64,000 bases of DNA from Deltaproteobacteria bacterium (lineage in GTDB: Bacteria; SAR324; XYD2-FULL-50-16): the NCBI GenBank assembly GCA_018657625.1, contig JABHWU010000044.1, forward strand, positions 62,001-126,000. The letters are read 5' to 3'. Shown in pieces: positions 1 through 9,358 of the stretch. The first letter of the stretch is position 1, and each line of letters opens with the position of its first letter. The translations under genes and the position numbers were made by a program. Under the pieces are notes generated by a model that saw only the letters and a list, made by a program, of their open reading frames with translations, had not been told where the DNA came from and made no database searches.

Positions 1-132
1 GCCCAAGATAAAAATGATGAAATCATGGCTATACAACATAATAAGTTACCACTTTTCGGCGTTCAATTTCACCCGGAATCCTTTATGACATCTCACGGAC
101 CTCAATTAGTGGCGAATTTTTTAAATGTTTAA
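1..132 (+). CDS. pabA: Glutamine amidotransferase subunit (PabA/TrpG), C-terminal end
   Basis: This is the last 43 codons of a gene that begins before the window. The translated end contains GVQFHPES, the His-Pro-Glu part of the catalytic triad of class I glutamine amidotransferases. The family supplies ammonia from glutamine to PabB or TrpE. The stop codon overlaps the next start by eight bases, which indicates translational coupling to pabB, so PabA is a better name than TrpG here. Only the tail is visible, so fusions or unusual N-terminal features cannot be judged. Confidence 0.9.
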   Translation, partial: AQDKNDEIMAIQHNKLPLFGVQFHPESFMTSHGPQLVANFLNV

Positions 133-1384
133 AACCATATCAATACCTTTTCAACCCGAACAACTCATTCATCAGTTAAATGATCGTGAGCAATCACCTT
201 TTTTTACCTGGTCAAATACTGATCAGGGCTGGAAAAAAATATTAGCTTTTAATCCTGTCGAATCAATAGAAATATTTAATCATAATGAAATTGAAAAATT
301 ATTTGAATTTGTGAAACATCACCAGGGCCATCTGATCGGTGGTTTTATAAATTATGATCTGGGTATAAAAACCAAAGCCATAGCGAGTACAAGCACCGAT
401 CCTCTCTCAATGCCTTTAATAAAATTTGCAGCTTACCGTAATTTTGTAGAATTTAATTACCATGAAAGTAAAGTCTACTACCAGGATTCTGAATTTTTAA
501 AACAGATCTATGATATAAATGAAAGATCTGCTTTTGTATCACAAACGATCACCCGTTGCCCATTTAAAATTAATCTACCAAAAAAGCAGTATGAAAAGCA
601 GTTTGAAAAAATAATCGAATATATCAAATCAGGGGATATTTACCAGATTAATTATACACATCAATTAACCGGACAATCTGAAAATAGAGGAAACTTACTA
701 TTTCTTGACTATCTAAAAACTAATCCTGTCGATTTTGCGGTTTTTTTTGGTTGTGAACATTATAATATTATTAGTCTATCACCGGAACGTTTTATTTCAA
801 TCAAAGACAGAGAAATCGCAACCTACCCTATCAAAGGAACAATTCCTCGCGGAAAAACTCCCGCTGAGGATCGAATCAATAAAAAAAGATTGATCTCAAG
901 CCAAAAAGAACAGGCCGAATTATATATGATCACCGATTTACTCAGAAATGATATTGGAGAAATCTCAGAAATCGGCAGCGTTAAAGTCGTTTATAAAAAA
1001 AGATTACAAACATTAGCTAAAATATTTCACACTTATTCCAAAGTTACCGGACAATTAAAACGCAATCTAACTGGAATTGAAGCTTTAATTTCTATGTTTC
1101 CCGGTGGTTCCATAACTGGATGTCCCAAAAAACGCGCCATGGAAATTATTGACGAATTAGAAGATTATTCCAGAGGTGTTTATACCGGTTCCATCGGTTA
1201 TATCCTCCCCAATGGAGATCTGGATTTTAATATTGCTATTCGAACCATTATTCAAAAAGGTAATCAATTGAATCTAAGTGTCGGGGGCGGAATTACCTTA
1301 CACTCAACACTTGATTCAGAATTTGAGGAAACACTCTCAAAAGCAAAATCTTTTCAGGTTTCAAATGAAAATTCTAATCAATAA
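125..1384 (+). CDS. pabB: Aminodeoxychorismate synthase component I
   Basis: The 419-residue protein belongs to the chorismate-utilising enzymes and should convert chorismate plus ammonia to 4-amino-4-deoxychorismate for folate synthesis. The PIKGT motif at residues 235-239 carries the lysine (about K237) typical of PabB; TrpE normally has alanine there. Other family signatures are the ELYMITDLLRND stretch and PGGSITGCPKKRAMEII near the C-terminus. The length matches a PabB with a short N-terminal region. It overlaps pabA by 8 bases and pabC by 20 bases, so the three genes form a tightly coupled pabA-pabB-pabC operon. TrpE is the main alternative, made unlikely by the lysine and the neighbour. 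Confidence 0.93.
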   Translation: MFKTISIPFQPEQLIHQLNDREQSPFFTWSNTDQGWKKILAFNPVESIEIFNHNEIEKLFEFVKHHQGHLIGGFINYDLGIKTKAIASTSTDPLSMPLIKFAAYRNFVEFNYHESKVYYQDSEFLKQIYDINERSAFVSQTITRCPFKINLPKKQYEKQFEKIIEYIKSGDIYQINYTHQLTGQSENRGNLLFLDYLKTNPVDFAVFFGCEHYNIISLSPERFISIKDREIATYPIKGTIPRGKTPAEDRINKKRLISSQKEQAELYMITDLLRNDIGEISEIGSVKVVYKKRLQTLAKIFHTYSKVTGQLKRNLTGIEALISMFPGGSITGCPKKRAMEIIDELEDYSRGVYTGSIGYILPNGDLDFNIAIRTIIQKGNQLNLSVGGGITLHSTLDSEFEETLSKAKSFQVSNENSNQ

Positions 1385-2144
1385 CAACTGGACAAATTTT
1401 GAAGATGCTAAAGTTAGTGTATTTTCAGAAGCAGTCATGTACGGTTTTGGTCTTTTTGAAACCTTATGTACCAATCAAAATAAACTTCCCCTTTTTAATG
1501 CTGAGCATATCAAACGACTATTTAAAAGTTGTCGGAAAATCAATTTACCGATTCAATTTTCCGAGAAAGCAGTCATTGAAATGGTCGATCAGGTTGCTGC
1601 TGCATCAGATCATCAAATTCAGCGCATAAAAGTATTGGTTATTCCCGATAATGTAATCGTGATTTCCACCCCCCTGGTTATTGATTCTTCAATTTATAAC
1701 GGTGTTCATCTACAATCAGTTCCTTTAACCAGATCACTACCAACCATTAAAAGCACTGCCTATCTTGATTGTTATCTAAGCTGGAAAAAAGCAAATGAGA
1801 ATGGCTATTACGATGCGCTATTCACTGATTCGAATGGTTTCGTATCCGAAGCCTCTAGATCAAATGTTGTCTGGATAGAAGATGGTTATTACGGATCCTG
1901 CATACAAAATGTTTTGCCTGGAATTACAATCAAAATGTTAATGAAACATTTAAAACTACCCATCCAAAATAAAAAAATACCACTGAATCTTTTACAAAGT
2001 AAAACTGCAGTTTTCATTACCAATAGTATCATTGGAATCGTTCCTGTGAAAAGCATTGATCAGGTTAAAATTAACAATGGAATTATCTCTCAACAATTAT
2101 CGCAACTGATGAAACAATACCAACAAACTATCGCAAATACTTAA
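1365..2144 (+). CDS. pabC: Aminodeoxychorismate lyase (class IV aminotransferase fold)
   Basis: A 259-residue fold-type IV PLP enzyme, expected to release pyruvate from aminodeoxychorismate to give p-aminobenzoate. An N-terminal MYGFGLFET block, the candidate PLP lysine in PTIKSTAYL (about residue 129) and the later EASRSNVVW block are class IV hallmarks. The open frame extends upstream to 1278, but the extension lies inside pabB and reads as noise, while MKILINNNW is a normal family N-terminus, so the ATG at 1365 was chosen. Branched-chain or D-amino-acid aminotransferase is possible from sequence alone; the position behind pabB favours PabC. Confidence 0.88.
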   Translation: MKILINNNWTNFEDAKVSVFSEAVMYGFGLFETLCTNQNKLPLFNAEHIKRLFKSCRKINLPIQFSEKAVIEMVDQVAAASDHQIQRIKVLVIPDNVIVISTPLVIDSSIYNGVHLQSVPLTRSLPTIKSTAYLDCYLSWKKANENGYYDALFTDSNGFVSEASRSNVVWIEDGYYGSCIQNVLPGITIKMLMKHLKLPIQNKKIPLNLLQSKTAVFITNSIIGIVPVKSIDQVKINNGIISQQLSQLMKQYQQTIANT

Positions 2145-2165
2145 TATTAAATTTACCATCAAATT

Positions 2166-3056
2166 ATGAAAAACCAATCGGTCATCGGTGGATTATTTGC
2201 TTTTAGTGCTTTTTTACTCTGGGGTTTACTTCCTGTGTATTGGAAGGCTTTTGGAAAGACTGCAGCTATTGAAGTATTGGCTCACCGGATATTCTGGTCA
2301 CTTATTTTTCTGATTTTAATTGTACTCATTCTTAAAAAATGGAATGAATTTATCCTTATTTTTAAAAATCGTCGTACCATACTAGTATTAACCGGAACAT
2401 CATTTCTTATCTGTATTAATTGGTTGACCTTTATTTGGGCAATTAATGCCAACCATATTGTTGAAACTTCATTAGGATATTTCATTAACCCCTTAATGAA
2501 TGTTGTCCTAGGCGTTGTTCTACTAAAAGAGAGACTTAATCGCCTGCAAACAATAGCAGTATTGCTTTCGGTAATAGGTGTGCTGACTTCTATTATTAAA
2601 TTTGGGGAATTCCCCTGGATAGCACTCCTACTGTCCCTTACACTAGCCAGCTATGGTTTTTTAAGAAAAGTGGTAAAAGTTGAATCCCTGGTCGGGTTGA
2701 CTTTTGAAACTCTTTTAGTAGCACCCATCGCTCTTGTATATATTTTAAATAATTTGATGACTCAGCAGGGTGCTTTTTTACAGAATCATCAGCTCGATTT
2801 ATTATTTTTAGGAGCAGGAATTGTAACCGCAACACCGCTAGTTTGGTTTGCCAGTGCCGCCCGAAAATTAAATCTTTCCACAGTCGGCTTTTTTCAATAT
2901 CTGGCGCCAAGCTGCCATCTATTTATCGCAATATATATTTATAATGAGCCTTTTACTCAAACCCATTTATATACTTTCGGTTTTATCTGGTTAGCACTGA
3001 TCATTTACTCTTATGATTCACTAGTATTAAGAACCTACAAGCAATGGAACCAGTAA
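2166..3056 (+). CDS. rarD: RarD-type EamA permease
   Basis: A 296-residue inner-membrane protein with about ten hydrophobic segments, of the drug/metabolite transporter superfamily. The opening (GLFAFSAFLLWGLLPVYWK), the later AHRIFWSLIF and the INWLTFIWAINANHIVETSLGYFINPL region are characteristic of the RarD branch. The natural substrate of RarD is not established. It starts 21 bases after pabC, so it may be transcribed with the pab operon, though no functional link to folate is evident. Confidence 0.9.
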   Translation: MKNQSVIGGLFAFSAFLLWGLLPVYWKAFGKTAAIEVLAHRIFWSLIFLILIVLILKKWNEFILIFKNRRTILVLTGTSFLICINWLTFIWAINANHIVETSLGYFINPLMNVVLGVVLLKERLNRLQTIAVLLSVIGVLTSIIKFGEFPWIALLLSLTLASYGFLRKVVKVESLVGLTFETLLVAPIALVYILNNLMTQQGAFLQNHQLDLLFLGAGIVTATPLVWFASAARKLNLSTVGFFQYLAPSCHLFIAIYIYNEPFTQTHLYTFGFIWLALIIYSYDSLVLRTYKQWNQ

Positions 3057-3480
3057 GATTTTCCTTTTAAGTTTCACTGTAAATTTAGGCTCACAAGACA
3101 CACTTAAAGTTATCCATTCCAAAAGATAGTCTCCATCTTTTTTACTAATAAATTAAGATTCACCCCAGAGAAAATGGTATTGAATTAACACAAGCTATCT
3201 CCGGTAATTTTAAAATTTTTTCGAATTATCTAAAATATATTCATGTTAAAATTCATTTCAGACCAAAGTCAAACCTATATAGATCACAGTTTATATATTT
3301 TAATATCAGTGTTTTAACTTAAATATTTTCGATGGTGATTGGTATGTTTATAATACAAGCTTTGATATAATTTCTAATAATGCTATATAAAAATTTGACA
3401 TAATTTTTAATACAGTCTAAAAAAAGGTGTTACTAATATTATTTTTGTGTTACTTATCATTTATACTGGAGCAATATAAA
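3057..3480. other. Intergenic region upstream of the nickel importer
   Basis: About 420 bases of very AT-rich DNA between rarD and the nickel transport genes. No coding frame, NikR-like GTATGA palindrome, cobalamin riboswitch or other structured RNA was recognised. It probably carries the promoter of the nik operon. Confidence 0.6.
3362..3389 (+). promoter_or_regulatory. Possible sigma-70-type promoter for the nik operon
   Basis: A TTGATA and a TATATA hexamer are spaced by 16 bases, about 90 bases before the nikK-like start. A second -35-like TTGACA lies at 3395 without a good -10. In DNA this AT-rich, such matches arise by chance, so this is only a candidate. Confidence 0.25.
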
Positions 3481-4263
3481 ATGAAACAAATTAAATTATT
3501 GTTGATTAATTTTGGATTACTCGTGATGATAACTACTACTACCACCGCCTTGGCACATTTTGGTATGGTGATTCCATCTGATTCAATGGTTTCTCAGGAC
3601 GATAGTCGAAAAATATCTATAAAATTATCCTTTTCACACCCATTTGAGCGTGTGGGGATGGACCTGGTAAAGCCGGATGCATGGCAAGTGATACATGCGG
3701 CAAAAAAAATAGATTTGCTCAAAAAGCTGCAACCTATCAGAGTACTAGAACATCAAGCCTGGCAAACTGAATATCCAATTAAACGACCTGGTATTTACCA
3801 GTTTTATATGAAACCAAAGCCATACTGGGAACCTGCTGAAGATTGTTTTATCATTCATCACACAAAAACGGTTGTTGCAGCTTTTGGAGAAGACGAAGGC
3901 TGGGATGAAGAGATCGGTATTGAAACAGAAATAGTTCCCTTAAGTAAACCCTTTGGCTTATACGCTGGAAATATATTTCAAGGCATCGTCAAGTTAAATG
4001 GCAAAGTTGTGCCTTTTGCGGAAGTTGAAGTTGAGTATTACAATGAAAATAAAACAATAAAAGCACCCTCAGAAATAATGATTACTCAAACAATAAAAGC
4101 AGATTCAAATGGTGTTTTTTCATATGCGACGCCAGTTTCAGGTTGGTGGGGATTTGCAGCATTAAATTCAGCTAACTATACCCTGCCACTAAATGGTGAT
4201 CAAAAAAGTGTTGAATTAGGAGCTGTATTATGGGTTGAATTTCACCCTTTTGCTTCCCGCTAA
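3481..4263 (+). CDS. Periplasmic DUF4198 component of a nickel ECF transporter (NikK-like)
   Basis: A 260-residue secreted protein. The N-terminus is a signal peptide ending near the ALAH boundary at about residue 21, followed by HFGMVIPSD, a start typical of DUF4198 proteins found beside nickel/cobalt ECF transporters. Such proteins are thought to help capture metal outside the membrane. The frame is open from a GTG at 3427, but the ATG at 3481 follows a GGAG and starts a proper signal peptide, so it was chosen. It heads a nikK-M-L-Q-O cluster beside hydrogenase maturation genes, which makes nickel the likely metal. Its own role is inferred from context. Confidence 0.82.
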   Translation: MKQIKLLLINFGLLVMITTTTTALAHFGMVIPSDSMVSQDDSRKISIKLSFSHPFERVGMDLVKPDAWQVIHAAKKIDLLKKLQPIRVLEHQAWQTEYPIKRPGIYQFYMKPKPYWEPAEDCFIIHHTKTVVAAFGEDEGWDEEIGIETEIVPLSKPFGLYAGNIFQGIVKLNGKVVPFAEVEVEYYNENKTIKAPSEIMITQTIKADSNGVFSYATPVSGWWGFAALNSANYTLPLNGDQKSVELGAVLWVEFHPFASR

Positions 4264-4339
4264 GGGGCTGACAATGTTTACACCATCTTCTAAGATTTAA
4301 CCTTTTTATAAAGTCATTTATAAACATTATAAATAATTT

Positions 4340-4942
4340 ATGCATATTTCAGAAGGAATCTTATCGGCTCCAGTACTTATCGGTGGAACTTTAATAACGC
4401 TGGTTGGAGCTGGGATCGGATTTAAAAAAATCGACGCAGATCAGCTTCCGAAAGCCGGAGTTTTATCCGCTTCCTTCTTTGTAGCATCATTAATCCATGT
4501 CCCCGTTGGAGCGGCAAGCATACATTTAACGCTCAACGGACTCATCGGAATTCTGCTCGGTTGGGGAGCCATACCTGTCATACTGGTTGCATTGTTACTT
4601 CAGGCGGTACTTTTTCAATTTGGCGGTATTACAACACTCGGTGTCAATACTATCATTATGGCTTTCCCGGCAGTCATTCTTTATTTGATTTTAAAACACT
4701 CCTTAATCACTCAAAACCGGCGTAAACAGTCTGTCATCGCCTTTATCTTTGGTTTTATGGCGGCTTTACTATCCACGCTGTTGATGATCCTGTCATTGTA
4801 TTTCACCAGTGATGCCTTTAATGAAATATCAAGTATACTTTTAGCAATCAATATCCCGATTTTATTCATTGAAGGAATAATTACCGCTTTTTGCATCACC
4901 TTTATATCTGAAGTAAAACCGGATTTACTGCTGAACCATTAA
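4340..4942 (+). CDS. nikM: Nickel/cobalt ECF transporter substrate-binding membrane subunit
   Basis: A 200-residue protein with about six to seven hydrophobic segments. It begins MHISEGILS; in the CbiM/NikM family the extreme N-terminal Met-His region forms the metal site, so the start at 4340 is secure although no strong Shine-Dalgarno sequence is visible. It is the S-component that binds the ion and works with the T subunit (NikQ) and ATPase (NikO) encoded downstream. CbiM (cobalt) and NikM (nickel) cannot be separated by sequence alone; the adjoining hydrogenase genes favour nickel. Confidence 0.92.
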   Translation: MHISEGILSAPVLIGGTLITLVGAGIGFKKIDADQLPKAGVLSASFFVASLIHVPVGAASIHLTLNGLIGILLGWGAIPVILVALLLQAVLFQFGGITTLGVNTIIMAFPAVILYLILKHSLITQNRRKQSVIAFIFGFMAALLSTLLMILSLYFTSDAFNEISSILLAINIPILFIEGIITAFCITFISEVKPDLLLNH

Positions 4943-4953
4943 ATTAAAAAACT

Positions 4954-5532
4954 GTGAAATTAAAACCTAAAAAACTAATATTATTGTTCTTTTTATTGTT
5001 TTATTCCCATTCAGCTTTTGCACATAGAGTCAATGTTTTTGCCTGGGTGGAAGACCAAACCTTATATATTGAAAGTAAATTTGCCGGTGGAAAATTTGTA
5101 AAACATGGAAAAGTAACCATTATTGATCCTTTCGGAAACGAACTATTTTCAGGGCTAACTGATGAGAAAGGTAATACTTCCTTTCAAATTCAAAAAGTCA
5201 TGGATCACTCCATCATTGTTAATGCCGGTGAAGGACATCAAGGGACCTGGAAGGTGTTTGCTCATGAAATATCCGGCCATGAACCTGAAGACCATGAAGC
5301 AACAACTGTTTTGGAGCAGAGATCCAATATTCAATCAACAAATTTAAATTGTATTTCTGAAGACCAAATAACCAAGATTCTAGATGAAAAATTAAAAAGT
5401 GTGCATGGTCAATTGAAAATAATTCGCCAAAATAAGGAAAATAAAATCAGAGATATTATGAGTGGTATTGGATTTATTTTGGGTATATTTGGAATATTTG
5501 CCTTAATGAAATCCAGGAAAAACCAACCATGA
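4954..5532 (+). CDS. NikL-like auxiliary subunit of the nickel transporter
   Basis: A 192-residue protein starting at a GTG. It has a signal peptide (residues 1-23, ending SAFAHRV), a periplasmic domain of about 140 residues and one C-terminal membrane helix (IGFILGIFGIFALM) followed by a basic tail. This architecture and its place between nikM and nikQ match the NikL/CbiN-like accessory component of nickel ECF systems. The start His (AHRVNVFAW) may lie at the mature N-terminus and could bind metal; that is inference. It overlaps nikQ by four bases (ATGA). Confidence 0.75.
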   Translation: MKLKPKKLILLFFLLFYSHSAFAHRVNVFAWVEDQTLYIESKFAGGKFVKHGKVTIIDPFGNELFSGLTDEKGNTSFQIQKVMDHSIIVNAGEGHQGTWKVFAHEISGHEPEDHEATTVLEQRSNIQSTNLNCISEDQITKILDEKLKSVHGQLKIIRQNKENKIRDIMSGIGFILGIFGIFALMKSRKNQP

Positions 5533-6290
5533 TTGCCGAAACATTTGCAAATGGAAGTTCTTTAATTCACAAGCTGGACCCTCGTTTCAAAATTGTGACA
5601 GGTGTTTTACTATCTTCTTTGGCTGCGATATTAAATCACTATATTGCAATTTCCTATATGTTGATGCTGGTCATTTTAGTGACGACAATATCCAAGATAC
5701 CTGTCGTGTCTATAATTCGGAGACTACTCATAGTCAATGGGTTCATTGGATTTTTGTGGTTGATAATACCCTTTACACATCCGGGAACAATAGTTTATCA
5801 ACTGGGTTTTTTAAGAGTCACATTTGAAGGATTGCATTTTGTAGCATTAATTACTTTAAAGACCAATGCTTTGATATTGATATTCATTACTCATTTCTCA
5901 AGCTCTAATGTCGCAACCATTGGCCATACACTTCAATATTTTAAACTGCCAGCAAAATTCATCAGCTTGCTATTATTCACCTACCGATATATTGATGTAA
6001 TGGCTCAGGAGTATAGCCGTTTAGTGAGGGCCGCAAAGGTGCGTTGTTTTAAACCCGGTACAAATTTCCATACCTATAGAACCTATGCTTATTTCGTGGG
6101 AATGTTGATTATAAATGCCACCAACCGTGGTGAAAAAATTCACCATGCCATGAAATGCCGTTGCTTTAACGGAAAATATTATAGTTTACAGACTTTTAAA
6201 TCGGCAAATACAGATTGGTTTTATATTACGATTATCCTGATTAATATTCTTGTCATTGGAGGCCTTGAATGGGGAAACATCACCCCCTGA
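5529..6290 (+). CDS. nikQ: ECF transporter transmembrane T component
   Basis: A 253-residue membrane protein of the CbiQ/EcfT family, with several hydrophobic helices. The opening ANGSSLIHKLDPRFKIV is the family signature. The RLVRAAKVRCF and HHAMKCRCF segments correspond to the two cytoplasmic coupling helices that dock on the ATPase. It overlaps nikL by 4 bases and nikO by 22 bases, so the module is translationally coupled. It should transmit ATP hydrolysis to the substrate-binding NikM. Confidence 0.92.
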   Translation: MIAETFANGSSLIHKLDPRFKIVTGVLLSSLAAILNHYIAISYMLMLVILVTTISKIPVVSIIRRLLIVNGFIGFLWLIIPFTHPGTIVYQLGFLRVTFEGLHFVALITLKTNALILIFITHFSSSNVATIGHTLQYFKLPAKFISLLLFTYRYIDVMAQEYSRLVRAAKVRCFKPGTNFHTYRTYAYFVGMLIINATNRGEKIHHAMKCRCFNGKYYSLQTFKSANTDWFYITIILINILVIGGLEWGNITP

Positions 6291-7015
6291 TACAACTTGA
6301 AAATGTTCATTTTTCTTATGGAAATCAAACACCCATTATTAATGATTTAAATTTTGAATTGTCAAAAAATCAAAAAATTGGTTTAATTGGTGACAATGGT
6401 AGTGGTAAAACAACCTTATTACATTTATTAACCGGGATCGTTAAAACAACATCCGGTATCATACGTTTCAGAAAGGAAATAATAGAAACTGAAAGAGATT
6501 TTCAAATGTTGCGTAAAGATGTTGGATTACTCTTTCAAAATTCTGACGATCAGTTATTTTGCCCCACAGTTTTGGAAGATGTGGCATTTGGTCCGCTAAA
6601 TTTAGGATTATCAGCCGAAAAAGCTAAAATCAGGGCGATGGAAACTCTAGAATATCTGAACCTCCAGGGTTATGAAGATCGAATCATACATCAACTGTCA
6701 GGAGGAGAGAAAAAACTGGTGGCCCTGGCAACCATATTGGCCATGAAACCCCAGGTATTATTATTGGATGAACCCACGACAGGTCTTGACGAATCAACAC
6801 GAATCAGAATCTCAGACATATTCAAGAACTTAGAATTAAGCTATATTATTGTTTCTCACGAATTTGATTTTTTAGCGGCTAATACAGATATGATTTATGG
6901 GATGAAAAACGGGAAAATAAACTACCATGGAAAGTCCGATACATTACACAGCCATATACACAGCCATCCTGTTGGAGAAGTCCCTCATAAACATTCCCAT
7001 ACCCAAGTTGATTAA
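6269..7015 (+). CDS. nikO: ECF transporter ATPase
   Basis: A 248-residue ABC ATPase. Walker A is GDNGSGKT at residues 41-48, the signature is LSGGEKK and Walker B is VLLLDEPT. It is expected to power nickel import as part of NikMLQO. The C-terminus carries a histidine-rich tail (HSHIHSHP and HKHSHT), not needed by ABC ATPases in general and possibly a local metal store or sensor. It overlaps nikQ by 22 bases and its stop overlaps the convergent hypF stop by 4 bases, so there is no room for a terminator between them. Confidence 0.93.
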   Translation: MGKHHPLIQLENVHFSYGNQTPIINDLNFELSKNQKIGLIGDNGSGKTTLLHLLTGIVKTTSGIIRFRKEIIETERDFQMLRKDVGLLFQNSDDQLFCPTVLEDVAFGPLNLGLSAEKAKIRAMETLEYLNLQGYEDRIIHQLSGGEKKLVALATILAMKPQVLLLDEPTTGLDESTRIRISDIFKNLELSYIIVSHEFDFLAANTDMIYGMKNGKINYHGKSDTLHSHIHSHPVGEVPHKHSHTQVD

Positions 7016-9267
7016 TGCTTTAAACTGGCGATAAATATTTGACCTAAGGCAATTCCACCATCATTGGGTGGGATGCGTTGATGCCAGTATGGTTGAAAAC
7101 CATTTTTTTCTAAAGCATCAATCGCTTTTTCAGTCAAAAGCCGGTTCTGAAAACAGCCACCGGATAATACCACTTTTTGTTCTCCAAAATGTTTTGCAAA
7201 ATAAATTATGATATCAACAAGATAATTATGGAATTTATGAGCAATCAATGAAATTGATTGTCCTTGATTTAACTCTTTAATGATTTCAAAAATACAATCC
7301 TGCCACTGAACCAGGTTATCTACTACTATCACTTGATATGAAACTTCCGTTTTGGATTCCCAGGCCAGGTATTCCAGTTCAATAGCTGCTTGTCCTTCAA
7401 ATGAAATTTCTTGTTTTAGCCCCAAAATTGAAGCAACCCCATCAAAAAGCCTTCCCATGCTTGAGGTCTGGGGAGCATTGAGATTCTTATCCAACATCTG
7501 GAGAATGATCTTTAACTCATTACTTTGGAAAGCAGTAACAGGTTTTAAATCTTGCCGGTCCGTAAATTCCTTTCCATACATCTCAAATAGTAATCCTACG
7601 GCTGTCCTCCTTGGTTCTTTTACCGCTTGATTTCCTCCGGGAAGCAGAAAGTTTTTTAATGAACCCACCCGTTTAAAACGCTTTTTAGAAAAATGAATGA
7701 ATTCTCCCCCCCATATTTTACCATCTACTCCATAACCAGTACCATCCCAAATAATTCCTAAAACCGGTCCTTCTATTTCATTTTCAGCAATGCAGGAGGC
7801 CATATGTGCAAAATGATGTTGAACTTCTATATTAGGGGTATCAATATCCTTCGTATATTTACTGGATAAATATTCAGGATGAGCATCACAAATTATTTGT
7901 TTGATATCCGCATCATATAAATTCTTTATACTTGATATTGTCTTTTCAAAGGCATTGAAAGCCTCTTCAGTTTCAAGGTCTCCAATGTGTTGACTGATAA
8001 AAACTCTGTTTTCAATATTGAGTGCGACACAGTTTTTTTGATGAGCTCCCACTGCCAACATCGATACCGCTCTAGTTTTTAACATCACAGGTAAAGGTGC
8101 ATAACCCCTTGATCGACGTAAAACTAATTCCCGATTTTTGACAATCCGTACCAAAGAATCATCTACCTGCCTAACAATAGGACGATTATGAACTAAAAAA
8201 CAATCGGTAATATGTTTTAAACGATCCAGGGCTTCGATTTCATCGATACAAATTGGTTCATCGGATAAATTGCCGCTGGTTGCTACAATTGGTTTCCCTA
8301 GTAACTGCATCAATACATAATGTAGCGGAGTATAGGGTAACATGACACCTAATGAAGGATTGCCCGGTGCAACATTTTCAGCTAGATTGGACTGCCCCGA
8401 TGACAGTTTATCCAGAATAACAATGGGTGACTCTGACGAATGTATCAGTTGTTCCTCATTTTGAGAAACCTTACATTCAAATTTAATGGATTCAATATTC
8501 GGAAACATTAAAGCAAATGGTTTTTCATCCCGGTTTTTTCTACGCCTCAATTTTGAAACGGCCTTTATATCTTGGGCATTAACAACCAGATGAAAGCCAC
8601 CTAATCCCTTTATGGCAATAACCTCCCCGTTATTAATTCTTTGAACAACCATTTCAAGTGCTTCCTCTTTTTCAGTGAGGACTTTACCCTTGTTATCCCA
8701 TAACTGGACCCTTGGGCCACAATCAGGGCAGGCATTTGGTTGAGCATGAAATCGCCGATCCAGTGGATTATCATACTCTTTTTGACATTTTTCACACATG
8801 GAAAAATGCTTCATCGCAGTATTCGGTCGATCATACGGTAATGATTCGATAATAGAATATCTCGGACCACAGTTCGTACAATTGGTAAAAGGATAAAGAT
8901 AACGTCTATTTTTAGGATCAAATACTTCATTGAGACAATCTGGACAGGTTGCGATATCCGGTAATACAATAACAGTTTTTACCCCCTTATCTTCACTTTT
9001 TTTGATTTCAAAAGCTTTAAATCCAACCGGGTCCAGATATTTACTTTCCAGACTTTGTATAAATGAGGGACCTGGTTTTTCTTCCCTGATTCTGGAGATA
9101 AAGCGGTTCAGGATTACATCTGTCCCTTCAACTTCAATAAATACTCCCTGGGAAGAGTTGATAATCCAGCCCTTCAAATCCATTTCAGATGCTAAACGAA
9201 AGATAAACGGCCTAAAACCGACACCTTGAACGGCACCTTGTATAACAAGTGATAATCGTTTAATCAT
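7012..9267 (-). CDS. hypF: Carbamoyltransferase HypF
   Basis: The 751-residue length is standard. Domains in order: an acylphosphatase domain (residues 1-90, with GAVQGVGFRPF), two zinc-finger-like CPDC...CTNC and C..C...CPDC clusters (about 105-185), a YrdC-like domain (about 200-380, with KGLGGFHL) and a Kae1-like C-terminal domain with conserved histidines (IEVQHHFAHMASC). HypF uses carbamoyl phosphate and ATP to make the carbamoyl-adenylate that is passed to HypE for the cyanide ligands of the NiFe centre. It is the last gene of the minus-strand hypC-E-A-B-F operon, 91 bases after hypB. Confidence 0.97.
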   Translation of the reverse strand: MIKRLSLVIQGAVQGVGFRPFIFRLASEMDLKGWIINSSQGVFIEVEGTDVILNRFISRIREEKPGPSFIQSLESKYLDPVGFKAFEIKKSEDKGVKTVIVLPDIATCPDCLNEVFDPKNRRYLYPFTNCTNCGPRYSIIESLPYDRPNTAMKHFSMCEKCQKEYDNPLDRRFHAQPNACPDCGPRVQLWDNKGKVLTEKEEALEMVVQRINNGEVIAIKGLGGFHLVVNAQDIKAVSKLRRRKNRDEKPFALMFPNIESIKFECKVSQNEEQLIHSSESPIVILDKLSSGQSNLAENVAPGNPSLGVMLPYTPLHYVLMQLLGKPIVATSGNLSDEPICIDEIEALDRLKHITDCFLVHNRPIVRQVDDSLVRIVKNRELVLRRSRGYAPLPVMLKTRAVSMLAVGAHQKNCVALNIENRVFISQHIGDLETEEAFNAFEKTISSIKNLYDADIKQIICDAHPEYLSSKYTKDIDTPNIEVQHHFAHMASCIAENEIEGPVLGIIWDGTGYGVDGKIWGGEFIHFSKKRFKRVGSLKNFLLPGGNQAVKEPRRTAVGLLFEMYGKEFTDRQDLKPVTAFQSNELKIILQMLDKNLNAPQTSSMGRLFDGVASILGLKQEISFEGQAAIELEYLAWESKTEVSYQVIVVDNLVQWQDCIFEIIKELNQGQSISLIAHKFHNYLVDIIIYFAKHFGEQKVVLSGGCFQNRLLTEKAIDALEKNGFQPYWHQRIPPNDGGIALGQIFIASLKH

Positions 9268-9358
9268 GGTAATACTAAAAAAAGAATGGGGGAGCTATTT
9301 AATAGAGGAATATGATTTAGACACCAATTTTAGTCAATAAAACTGATGTCCTTTCACC

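Noticed and set aside
125..1384. Annotation as anthranilate synthase component TrpE
   Set aside because: The PIKGT lysine and the following pabC gene point to PabB.
3057..3480. Cobalamin or nickel-cobalt riboswitch upstream of the nickel transporter
   Set aside because: No conserved B12 box or NiCo-type junction was found in the AT-rich sequence.
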